64,000 nt of DNA from Synechococcus sp. Cruz-7E5 (lineage in GTDB: Bacteria > Cyanobacteriota > Cyanobacteriia > PCC-6307 > Cyanobiaceae): assembly GCF_024345995.1 (NCBI RefSeq), contig NZ_JAGQCE010000001.1, forward strand, positions 1 to 64,000. The letters are read 5' to 3'. The position numbers and the translations under genes are program-made. Of this stretch, positions 8,762-16,666 are shown one piece after another (positions within the stretch are counted from its first letter, which is position 1; the number at the start of each line of letters is the position of its first letter). Below the pieces are notes generated by a model, which was given only the letters and a program-made list of their open reading frames with translations, ran no database searches and had not been told where the DNA came from.

Positions 8762-9157
8762 TCAGGACTGCTGCTCCAGCCCCTCCAGGGCCGTGCGCAG
8801 CTCACCGATGAACTCCTCATCCACCTCGGTGGCGGTGAGCTCCTCACCCACCAGGTCCTGGATCAGGGGGTAGAAGCGCACCTCGAACCACTTGCGGAAC
8901 ACCGAGTAGGTGCGCTCCGCCGGCCAGGCACCGCTGTCACGATGCCAGAAATCGAGCTCCGCCTCAAAGATGTCCTCATAAACCTCCTCCAGGATCTCCT
9001 CCGCCTCCTCGTCCGTGTCGTAGTCAGGGATGAGGTAAAGGCAGGGCTCCCTGGCTCCGGCAGCCTCGACATCCAGATCGAGTGCCTGGGCCCACTCCAG
9101 CAGTTTTTCGCTGGGGTAGATCCCGACCGCACAGCGGTTCACCACAGTCATGGTCAT
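8762..9157 (-). CDS. hypothetical acidic protein
   Basis: The roughly 131-residue product starts MTMTVVNRCAVGIYPSEK. It has an acidic central helix (TDEEAEEILEEVYEDIFEAE) followed by a Trp/Phe-rich part (WPAERTYSVFRKWFEVRF). The pattern resembles conserved hypothetical proteins seen in diverse bacteria, but I cannot name the family. ATG 9157 or 9151 is a better start than the upstream GTG at 9175. It has no signal peptide or membrane segment. Confidence 0.6.
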   Translation of the reverse strand: MTMTVVNRCAVGIYPSEKLLEWAQALDLDVEAAGAREPCLYLIPDYDTDEEAEEILEEVYEDIFEAELDFWHRDSGAWPAERTYSVFRKWFEVRFYPLIQDLVGEELTATEVDEEFIGELRTALEGLEQQS

Positions 9158-9957
9158 ACCAGCGGCATTCACCAAACACTAGGCATACCTACCTGAACAG
9201 GCATGACGCCACCAGGAAGCGAGATACCACTTGCTCATCAACAATGCCGCCAGCACACAAGCACTGCAGATGATGGCTGCGCGTCTCAAACAGGAAGGTC
9301 CTCTGAGTCGGATGCCCTACTGCTTCGCAGAAGCCCCAATGCAAGGGACGGTTGCAGAGTCTGGTCTCAACTCGCCCATGACGAGGCCGTGATTCAGTAC
9401 TAGATCCGCCAGCACACCTTGTCAGTCCGGCCAGCCGTCACTCAACCAGCCGTCCTCGGGAGTGAGGGGAGGGCGAACAAACGTCGCGGGTGTCAACCCC
9501 CTCCAGTGCCCAGCCACGTTGTCGAACCAGGTCATCGGTCCAGCCTTGAAAGCGCCGGGTCAGGTGCTCGCCATGGGCCAGGAGCCCCTGATGCCGCTGG
9601 AAGGTGAGCAGGGGGATGCAGCTAACCCCGGGGTGCTGGCGATACCGCCGGCACCGCCACAGCTGCATCAAATTCGTCACGCCCCATCAGTGCCATAGCG
9701 GAACCGTCTCCACAATCTGCAAGCAGCGTACCGATGTCTACGAGAATGCCCATCGGGCCAATCCAACTCACGTGAGCTAAACCACCCGCTGGTGGCATCA
9801 ACCCCTAAGAAGTATGGATCAACAACCCACCAGAAGAGCCCGAACCGATCCAGGCGCTATCCTTGACACAGGCCGCCAGAGTGGCAGCCTAAGAGTGATA
9901 CCTTTCCTGGAAGTCACAGGGCTCTAAAGTCTAAGCATTCTGCATTTTGAGAAAAGC
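9158..9957. other. 800-bp stretch without a confident gene
   Basis: Several short frames exist on both strands, including one at 9438-9680 minus with a FQGWTDDLVRQRGW segment that may be a gene fragment. None has a clear start, ribosome binding site or family. No hairpin, repeat or RNA gene was recognised. Confidence 0.4.
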
Positions 9958-10356
9958 ATGATCTTCTCACTCCCATTCAGAATTCAGGCAAAGAATCCTG
10001 CCTACACAGTCTTCCTCTGCTTTACTCTGGCTGTTGTACTGCTTTTAGCCACCCCTGCCTTGGCAGCCTCATCAATGAAGGCGATTGATACGCCAAAGTT
10101 CAGACTTCACAACAGTTCCGTGCAGGGAAACAGGCCAACAGGACCAGTCCCGAATGCGAGTATGACAATTACATGCGGTAACGGGAAAAAGTATTCAATT
10201 TCCACCGGCAGCAAGAGTGGGACATGCACTACGGTTGAACAAGGTGGCAAGATAACAGCAGGAATCTGCCAGGACAGCGCAGGATCGAGCACAGTTGCAT
10301 GTAGCTTAGGCTGCGTGGAAACAGCGGGAAGCGGTTCCTGTAGTCCTGTGAATTGA
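9958..10356 (+). CDS. small secreted cysteine-containing protein
   Basis: The 132-residue protein has an N-terminal signal peptide (hydrophobic core about residues 17-36, ending TPALAAS). The mature part is Ser/Gly/Thr-rich and carries six cysteines (ITCGN, GTCTT, GICQD, ACSLGC, GSCSP), which could form three disulphides. Size and layout fit a secreted or periplasmic protein. I do not recognise a family and no secretion partner is adjacent. Confidence 0.6.
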   Translation: MIFSLPFRIQAKNPAYTVFLCFTLAVVLLLATPALAASSMKAIDTPKFRLHNSSVQGNRPTGPVPNASMTITCGNGKKYSISTGSKSGTCTTVEQGGKITAGICQDSAGSSTVACSLGCVETAGSGSCSPVN

Positions 10357-10435
10357 TAACTTTACGGCAAGAACATCCTCAAAACTGATAATCCACCTAT
10401 ATCCTCTTGGCGATCAGCCGAACATCTCACCCCAG

Positions 10436-10925
10436 CGAAGCGAAACTGGGCCATGGACCGCAAGACAATGCAGACGTACCAGCAAAGTGGGCTCGGGCCT
10501 GATTTCTCCCCGAAGAGGGCAGGCTTAAGTGCAGAAGCAGGTGCTCAGACGTCGTCCCCGCGTAAGCCGCGCAAGAAGATCAGATCTCAGTTGTTGCAAC
10601 GGGTCTAGCGCTTCATATGCTCTTACGCTTCTGAAGAATGACCAGCGTGCTCGGTTCAGAGCAGTGTCCTCGATCGTCCCGCCACCGCAGTCGCGGGCGT
10701 GCTTTCTGCCACCGTGACCTGACCCACCCATCCCGGCGGCGGCGAGGGGAGATCGATCACGCGAGCGCAAAGGTGCGGGAGCGGCTCCAAGCAATTTCGT
10801 GTTCAACGGCAGCGGGAGGGTGCGATCGTCATCCCGCACTCGCCTTGCCCTTGCGCCTCGTGACACCCTGCCCCCCCGCTGCCGGGTGGGTTGCCACGCC
10901 TTCTGCCGGTGGTGTTGCAGTGAGG
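10436..10925. repeat. dispersed structured repeat, copy A (core 10682-10889)
   Basis: The core is about 208 bp and nearly the same as cores at 14748-14955 and 23587-23795. It opens with CCACCGCAGTCGCGGGCGTG and closes with GCTGCCGGGTGG. Homology to copy C extends left to about 10436. Inside the core lie paired arms, GCGCAAAGG with CCCTTGCGC and GTGCGGGA with TCCCGCAC, giving a long nested stem. Minus-strand frames across it are open in copies A and B but look like GC-rich shadows. It could be a non-autonomous mobile element or a structured RNA. Confidence 0.8.
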
Positions 10926-11281
10926 GTGTGCACGTGTTGCACGTGCATCCAGGCAGAGCCGTAAATGGATTCTCGCGCAACTGATCTCCATTCTCGACAG
11001 CCTCCTGTGTCAGCAAGCCGTCGGCACCATGACGCCACGTGATCTCTAATAGTTGAAATAGCAGCCTGCACAGCTCAGAAATGCACAGAGCACAGAGCAA
11101 CGAACGAGGCAGAACGCCACCTGTCCACGTCATATGAATAGTTTGTCACATTTGTTTTAACCAGTAGGTCACTCGTTTTTCTCCATTTGGGGAGTCTTTT
11201 CAAAGGAGTTCATGGCCAATCAACTGCGAATTGACTTGAAACTGTCTAGACTAAGGCCGAACCTTACAGGCGAATTAGACG
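10926..11281. other. no recognisable gene upstream of CsbD-like gene
   Basis: The stretch between repeat copy A and the gene at 11282 holds no convincing coding frame. An AT-rich part near 11135-11215 is a plausible promoter region for the CsbD-like gene, but I cannot fix -35 and -10 boxes with confidence. Confidence 0.4.
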
Positions 11282-11632
11282 TTGAAATTCATTCCACACA
11301 AGCTGATTGCCTCGTTTTGCGCATTAGTGTTGACCTTTACTGCCATCGTGCTTCCACAGCCTGCTGAGGCACTAGTCAACATTCATACTCCAATCCCCAT
11401 CGCTTTTGCTGTCATGTCTAATAGACTCGATGCCGCCGCCAAAGATGCAGAAGGCAAGCTTGAAGCCGCATATGGAGAACTCACTGACGATTCTGGTCAT
11501 GTGATCAAGGGTAAAGCCAAGCAGGTACAGGCTTCCGCCATGAACACTGCCGAAGACCTTAAGCAGGGTGCCAAAGCGACAGCCAAGAAAGTGAGTGAGC
11601 TTTCAGGAAAAGCTGCAGACAACATTAAGTGA
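11282..11632 (+). CDS. exported CsbD-like stress protein
   Basis: The 116-residue protein has a signal peptide (about residues 1-30, ending QPAEA). A CsbD-like helical repeat region follows (KDAEGKLEAAYGELTDD, VIKGKAKQVQASAMN, LKQGAKATAKKVSEL). CsbD family members are small general-stress proteins, normally cytosolic, so the signal peptide is unusual. A strong hairpin follows 7 nt after the stop. The gene stands alone and is likely transcribed from its own promoter. Confidence 0.7.
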   Translation: MKFIPHKLIASFCALVLTFTAIVLPQPAEALVNIHTPIPIAFAVMSNRLDAAAKDAEGKLEAAYGELTDDSGHVIKGKAKQVQASAMNTAEDLKQGAKATAKKVSELSGKAADNIK

Positions 11633-11639
11633 TTTCCTC

Positions 11640-11687
11640 GGGCACAGTCTATCTGCTTTGGCCTGTCAAGACAGATAGGCTGTGCCC
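11640..11687 (+). terminator. hairpin after CsbD-like gene
   Basis: The arms GGGCACAGTCTATCTG (11640-11655) and CAGATAGGCTGTGCCC (11672-11687) pair over 16 bp with one T-G pair around a 16-nt loop. No T-tract follows. It may be a terminator or an mRNA-stabilising hairpin. Confidence 0.6.
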
Positions 11688-11938
11688 GCCCATGCTCCAT
11701 ACTTCACCGAAAGAGACCCCTGCTTGAACTGATTGCTGTTCTGCTGGAGATCGCCATCACGCCAGCTATCTTTCGGCGAACCAGAGACCGAGACATCTTA
11801 ATTTTCAGCGCCAAGAACAAGCAGGAGTTTGGCGGTATCAGTAGCGATGTGACACAGACACTGAAGCATCAGCAGTGAGCGCCGTTAGTAGCGTCGAGGT
11901 AAGTAGCCCAAATGAGAAACAGATTTACAAGCTAATCC

Positions 11939-12778
11939 ATGGATTCACCTCTTAAAGTTCTGCCTATTCAGCTATCTCCTCTCAAGATCCGCGTGGGGTT
12001 CAAGCTGGAGCTCAGCTGCCCAAAGCCGACACCGATGATCGTAACTCTGGGCGTCCATTCCAGCAGGGCTGACGATCTACTCGAAGCCGACAAGATGAAG
12101 TTGGATCCCCCAGTCCCGCTCCGATCCTACACTGATTCATACGGGAACCATTGCCACAGGCTGGTAGCCTCAGCTGGTCGGCTACGCATCACGGCCAGCG
12201 GGCTCGTGGCGGATCGTGCTCTGCCCGATCCAGTATTGCCGTGGCTGGAACAACAGCCTGTAGATGATCTGCCGGATGATGTTCTGCTCTTCCTTCTGGG
12301 TAGCCGCTACTGCGAGACCGATCTACTCACGCAGTTCGCATGGTCAAGGTTTGAGCTGGCATGCACGGGCTGGGAGCTAGTCCAGGCGATTTGCGATTTC
12401 GTGCATGAACACGTCCGCTTCGACTACGGCCGCACGAATCCCACCAAATCAGCGTTGCAGACCTTTGAAAACCAGGAGGGGGTTTGCCGCGACTTTGCCC
12501 ATCTGGCTATCGCTCTCTGCCGTTGCATGAACATTCCAGCGAGATACTGCACGGGATATCTGAGCGACATTGAAGTGCCGCCACCCCACTCAGCCATGGA
12601 CTTCCATGCCTGGTTTGAGGCCTATCTTGGTGATGGCTGGCATGTGTTCGACCCGCGAAACAACACCCCGCGGATAGGCCGGATTCTGATCGCCCGGGGC
12701 CGGGATGCGTCCGATGTTGCCCTCACCACCACTTTCGGTCCTTCGGTGCTGGAGTCGTTTGAGGTCTGGACGGCGTGA
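11939..12778 (+). CDS. transglutaminase-like domain protein
   Basis: The 279-residue protein has an N-terminal beta-rich region and a C-terminal transglutaminase-like core. The catalytic triad is visible as Cys183 (EGVCRDFAH), His223 (MDFHAWF) and Asp238 (HVFDPRNN). Bacterial members are usually proteases or peptidases of the transglutaminase fold and not cross-linking enzymes. No signal peptide is seen, so it is likely cytosolic. No clear operon partner; the next gene starts about 330 bp away. Confidence 0.85.
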   Translation: MDSPLKVLPIQLSPLKIRVGFKLELSCPKPTPMIVTLGVHSSRADDLLEADKMKLDPPVPLRSYTDSYGNHCHRLVASAGRLRITASGLVADRALPDPVLPWLEQQPVDDLPDDVLLFLLGSRYCETDLLTQFAWSRFELACTGWELVQAICDFVHEHVRFDYGRTNPTKSALQTFENQEGVCRDFAHLAIALCRCMNIPARYCTGYLSDIEVPPPHSAMDFHAWFEAYLGDGWHVFDPRNNTPRIGRILIARGRDASDVALTTTFGPSVLESFEVWTA

Positions 12779-13106
12779 ACCTACTGCATGGCTACCAGAA
12801 AACCCAGACCACCTCAGGTTCCGCGTCTCCCGCCGTAGTGCTGGTGCTAGCTGCCGCAGGGGATGTTGCAGGAAGTTTCTGGGGAATACCGCTGCAGGGA
12901 CTGCTGAGGGCTGCCCGTGAGCCCTACGGAAGGGTGCAGGCTTGGTGCCCGCGCCTGAGCTCACCGTGTGGTTGATTCGGCAAAGTCTGCTAATTCTTCT
13001 TCCCGAAGCGCAGTGGGAATCCATGGCTGCTCCTCCTGAGTGACACCACTCCCTTGGACGCTGCTGGAGCACCGCATCCAGCTCACTCGCTCTCGGCGTC
13101 CGCCGC
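12779..13106. other. no recognisable gene
   Basis: The 328-bp gap has no supported coding frame. It presumably carries the promoter of the glycosyltransferase pair that follows. Confidence 0.4.
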
Positions 13107-14216
13107 TTGGAGTCCATCTACTTGGGACAACCCATGAATCTTGTCGCCATCTCGTTGCTGGTGCGCTGGCAGCTCGGCTGGGCCCTGTGTCTGCGGCTCT
13201 TACGGCTCCCTATGGGCAAGGTCGATGGGCACCCGAGTGTTTCGGTGTTGATTCCTGCCCGCGACGAGGAAGGTACCCTCCCCAACCTGCTACCGGCACT
13301 CCAGGCCCAGACCTTCTCTCCCCTCGAAGTGATCGTGATCGACGATCACTCCAGTGACCAGACCGCAGCGATCGCGGCGGCGGCCGGTGCCACAGTCATT
13401 CAACCTCCTCCGCTTGCAGAAGGATGGTGCGGCAAGACCTGGGCACTGCACCACGGCGTCCAGGCCTGCAAGGGCGAGATTCTGGTCTTCCTTGATGCCG
13501 ATACCGAGCCCAGTCCAGAATTTTTGGAACGACTCGTGGCGGACCAGCAAAACTTGGGAGGCCTGGTGTCTGTACAGCCGTTCCACCGCACCGAGAAGGC
13601 GTACGAGCAGCTCTCGGTACTGTTCAGCCTGGTGGGGTTGATGGCCGTTCCGATGGGGCCAGGTTGCGGAGTGGCCTTTGGACCAGCCATGGCCACCAGC
13701 CGGAAGGACTATGACCGGGTCGGAGGCCATGAGGCCGTCGCCGGCAAGGTGGTTGAAGACTGGTTCATGGGCCACCTCTATGAGGAAGCAGGGCTGCCGG
13801 TGAGCGCATACATCGGCGACGGTCTGATCGAGTACCGCATGTATCCCGGGGGCTTTCGCGACATGGTGACGGGCTTCGCCAAGAACTTCGCCACCGCAGC
13901 TGGGGAGGTGCATGGCATCTGGATGCTCGCCGTACTGCTGTGGATCTCAGGGTTGTTCTGGGCCGCCTGGTGCCTGCCGGCTTCTCTGCTGGGCTGGCCC
14001 TTGATGGGTCAACCGTCAGTGCTTCCCAACCTGCTGCTCTACCTAGCCTTCGCCGTGCAGCTGATCACGCTCACCAGGCGCGTTGGGAATTTCGCCTGGA
14101 TCTGCCTGGTCTTTCCGATCCCCGTTCTCTTCTTCCTAGCGGTGTTCTTCTTGGCGATCATCAATCTGAAACAGGGCACGATCGAATGGAAAGGCAGGCA
14201 GGTTTCGACGCGTTAG
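13107..14216 (+). CDS. GT2 glycosyltransferase, CrtQ-like
   Basis: The 369-residue enzyme has a GT2 domain near residues 44-260. It shows VSVLIPARDEEGTLPNLLPA at the start, the FLDADTEPSPEF metal-binding motif and a VEDWFMGHLYEE segment, followed by three C-terminal hydrophobic segments (about 275-350). The layout resembles 4,4'-diaponeurosporenoate glycosyltransferase (CrtQ) of staphyloxanthin synthesis. The overlapping next gene resembles CrtO, which supports a carotenoid-glycoside or similar membrane lipid role. The start at 13107 or the in-frame ATG at 13134 is possible. The exact acceptor is not known. Confidence 0.7.
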   Translation: MESIYLGQPMNLVAISLLVRWQLGWALCLRLLRLPMGKVDGHPSVSVLIPARDEEGTLPNLLPALQAQTFSPLEVIVIDDHSSDQTAAIAAAAGATVIQPPPLAEGWCGKTWALHHGVQACKGEILVFLDADTEPSPEFLERLVADQQNLGGLVSVQPFHRTEKAYEQLSVLFSLVGLMAVPMGPGCGVAFGPAMATSRKDYDRVGGHEAVAGKVVEDWFMGHLYEEAGLPVSAYIGDGLIEYRMYPGGFRDMVTGFAKNFATAAGEVHGIWMLAVLLWISGLFWAAWCLPASLLGWPLMGQPSVLPNLLLYLAFAVQLITLTRRVGNFAWICLVFPIPVLFFLAVFFLAIINLKQGTIEWKGRQVSTR

Positions 14217-14692
14217 CGGCCCTGGCCTGTGTGCTGGGCTGGATGCTGTGGTCGGTGCTGATCGGAGGGCTGGCCCATCGCCTTCCCCAGGCGGCCCTGC
14301 GGGGCGACAACTGGCTCACGCGGGAGCGCCCCTGGCCCGAGAGCAAGCGGTCCTACGAGCGTGTTCTCGGGATCAAGTTCTGGAAGCCTCTGATGCCGGA
14401 TGCCGGCGATGCTCTGCCTGGAGGCGTGCGCAAGAACAGCCTGGTTGGCCGTGATGCAGCCTCATTGCAGCGCCTCGTAGAGGAAACCCGGCGGGCAGAG
14501 CTGGTGCACCTCGCCATCTGGCCGTTCTGGATCGTGACAGCCCTCTGGCTGCCGCCGGTCGGCGTGTTGGTCAACCTGAGCTTCGCCACGCTGTTCAACC
14601 TTCCCTGTTTGTGGCTGCAGCGTTACAACCGGCTGCGGCTTCAGCCCTTGCTTCTGGCCATGGGGAACCGGGAGCGATCTGTCGCGTCCTGA
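14186..14692 (+). CDS. CrtO-like glycosyl-carotenoid acyltransferase
   Basis: The roughly 168-residue membrane protein starts at ATG 14186 and overlaps the CrtQ-like gene by 31 bp, which suggests translational coupling. It resembles glycosyl-4,4'-diaponeurosporenoate acyltransferase: VLGIKFWKPLMPDAG, PGGVRKNSL and VEETRRAELVHLAIWPFW are recognisable. Hydrophobic segments lie near residues 8-26 and about 112-150. In staphylococci the enzyme esterifies a carotenoid glucoside. A parallel role here is inferred from homology and the gene pair. Confidence 0.65.
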   Translation: MERQAGFDALAALACVLGWMLWSVLIGGLAHRLPQAALRGDNWLTRERPWPESKRSYERVLGIKFWKPLMPDAGDALPGGVRKNSLVGRDAASLQRLVEETRRAELVHLAIWPFWIVTALWLPPVGVLVNLSFATLFNLPCLWLQRYNRLRLQPLLLAMGNRERSVAS

Positions 14693-14747
14693 TCCCTCAG
14701 CTGCCCTCCACTAGGTGTGTTTTCTCACCAGGTCACTCAGCGCTCAG

Positions 14748-14955
14748 CCACCGCAGTCGCGGGCGTGCGTCCTGCAACCGTGACCTGACCCACCCATCCC
14801 GGCGGCGGCGAGGGGAGATCGATCACGCGAGCGCAAAGGTGCGGGAGCGGCTCCAAGCGGTTTGGTGTTCAGCGGCAGCAGGAGGGTGCGATCGTCATCC
14901 CGCACTCGTCTTGCCCTTGCGCCGCGTGACACCCTGAACCCCCGCTGCCGGGTGG
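14748..14955. repeat. dispersed structured repeat, copy B core
   Basis: The second copy of the 208-bp core is about 55 bp after the CrtO-like stop. It keeps both paired arms (GCGCAAAGG/CCCTTGCGC; GTGCGGGA/TCCCGCAC). The closing arm (TTGCGCCGCGTGA) pairs better with the outer TCACGCGAGCGCAA than in copy A. Looser similarity to copy C continues rightward to about 15150 (GGGAATGCCTGGAACGTT region). The left flank homology seen in copies A and C is absent or eroded. Confidence 0.8.
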
Positions 14956-15259
14956 AAAGCCAAGCTTTCTGCCAGTGATGTCACAGCTGGGATGGGGAAG
15001 CACTGGTCTGTGAATCCTGCATCGTAAATCAAATTCTCTCTTCCGTTACGACGGGAATGCCTGGAACGTTGAACCAGCCAGTCCTGATCTCCTCCTCACT
15101 CTGAAGCCCAGCTCAACTTGATGAGCAGGGTTCGTCCTCACTTGCCGATACGGTCACCAGGCAGTTGAGATGAGTCAACCAGCCAGAAGATCGTCTTATC
15201 GATCATGTGGCCAGGACATTGGCTTTGCTTTCCATTGCAGCGTTGCGCCACGGCCGTGA

Positions 15260-15630
15260 AACTGCAGGCCTCATGTCGCCCACCCACAAAGCCACAATCA
15301 GCCTAAACGAAGTCATCTCTGTTCTCAGGAACGAGCACCTACGGAATCAACTGACTGTCGTGAAAGTTTGCTGTTGCAATGGCTTATCTGCGGTTTATGC
15401 TCGGATCAATCAGCTTACTGCCAGCACTACTGATGCGTTCATCGTTGTAACCTTGCTCCAGCAGTGGTCTAAAGGCATCCCAGGGAATCGTTTCGGATTG
15501 GGTAGCTAACCTCGGCTTTTTGTGCTGAAGCCTGTGGATGCGCCTTTCCTCATCCCAGAATCCACGCTGTCCGATTCAGCTGCATTCATTAACAGGCAGT
15601 CAGGGCGCGACGGAGATTTTTCGAACCCCC
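15260..15630 (-). pseudogene. internally deleted IS5-family transposase remnant
   Basis: Two blocks match the IS at 2177-3422. 15288-15410 corresponds to the middle of its transposase (near 2610-2720). 15405-15630 corresponds to the N-terminal end and right terminus. About 450 bp between them is missing. The start codon is changed to ATC. The five-A run (plus-strand T at 15517-15521) keeps the N-terminal frame open, unlike the full copy. The right end retains GAGATTTTTCGAACCC. Confidence 0.7.
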
Positions 15631-15904
15631 GGTAAGCCATTGCAGAACTTATACTGAATCAAGCATCGCCTCGACGGGGTGATGCCGCCGCTGGTGTCAA
15701 ATCGCTGAGTTGTCAGTCTCACAAGTCACAAACGATTGCCCCATTCCAACGACCAATCAGACTCAAGCTTGCGCGATGGGCGGTCACGATAAATCTAAGC
15801 AAGCACCTATTGTCAGCATGCCCGGCTCCGATTCCATGCTTCATTGACAATAAACTCTTAATATCTGATGTATTTTGTTCAGTTTCCTTTGGCTTCGAAA
15901 GCGC
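15631..15904. other. no gene; downstream of toxin-like operon
   Basis: The stretch separates the IS remnant from the end of the minus-strand three-gene operon. I see no gene and no strong terminator hairpin. Confidence 0.4.
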
Positions 15905-16666
15905 TCATTCTGGGGCCATACCTAAGGTAGAGTTAGCATCGTAGATCCATACCACGAGGCTTCCGGGATAATTAGTGACATAAAAGGAAGCACAAATCGT
16001 GGTGGAGTTGGCCACGTCGGATGCGTGTGTGACACAGTAGGTTTGGCCGTCGGTGGTCGAGACCGTCTTTGCGACGAAGTCTGCTAAGTTTGTGTACTTA
16101 GCCCCGAGGTCGGCACACACAGCCATGTAAGGCAGGTATACAGCTTCACCACTTGGACCAGTTCCTATCAGACTAGGAGTGTGAAACGCAATTGCCGCCG
16201 TGGAGCCACCATACTGGAAACTCAATGCCAAGCCCGCATCTTGAGTAAATCCATTTACTTGTGTGTCAAACGAATAGACACCGAGTCCACCCATCTTCGC
16301 CGGCGCGCCAGTTTGCATGGCCCTGTGTTTCGCAGGAGACGGATAAGTCCGAACGCCTGGAATCAAATTCGCATCTGCAACACTTCCGCCAGGAGTTGCG
16401 GGAGGGTCGCCGGTGTAGGCAATGGGAGTTACCACATTACCCGAGGAGGAATACGGGAAAGAAGTCACGATGAGATCGCATTCAAGACTATTGAGGATCA
16501 TGATCCGATGCTCTCCACAGCTGACATCAGAAATACCGGCAGCAACTGCAGGATCGATGCCGACCATGTACGCTCCCAAGATCCCGGTTTTAGCGAACTG
16601 AGCGAAACAGTATGCGAACGGATCGGCAATCAACGCAGCGGAAATCGCCATTGTTCCGTTACTCAT
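15905..16666 (-). CDS. unknown protein, third gene of LysM/CshA-like operon
   Basis: The 253-residue product (MSNGTMAISAALIADPFAYC...) starts at ATG 16666, whose ATGA overlaps the stop of the LysM gene, so translation is probably coupled. It is rich in Gly, Ala, Ser, Thr and Tyr with several cysteines and ends in a beta-rich VVWIYDANSTLGMAPE tail. No classical signal peptide or catalytic motif is recognisable. Its lower GC content matches its two operon neighbours and contrasts with the core genome, which suggests transfer as a unit. Its function is unknown; a partner subunit of the two larger proteins is inferred. Confidence 0.65.
   Translation of the reverse strand: MSNGTMAISAALIADPFAYCFAQFAKTGILGAYMVGIDPAVAAGISDVSCGEHRIMILNSLECDLIVTSFPYSSSGNVVTPIAYTGDPPATPGGSVADANLIPGVRTYPSPAKHRAMQTGAPAKMGGLGVYSFDTQVNGFTQDAGLALSFQYGGSTAAIAFHTPSLIGTGPSGEAVYLPYMAVCADLGAKYTNLADFVAKTVSTTDGQTYCVTHASDVANSTTICASFYVTNYPGSLVVWIYDANSTLGMAPE

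Noticed and set aside
10525-11133. 202-residue minus-strand frame across repeat copy A
   Set aside because: The frame is not maintained in all repeat copies and has Arg/Gly/Ala-rich shadow composition. The paired arms favour a non-coding role.
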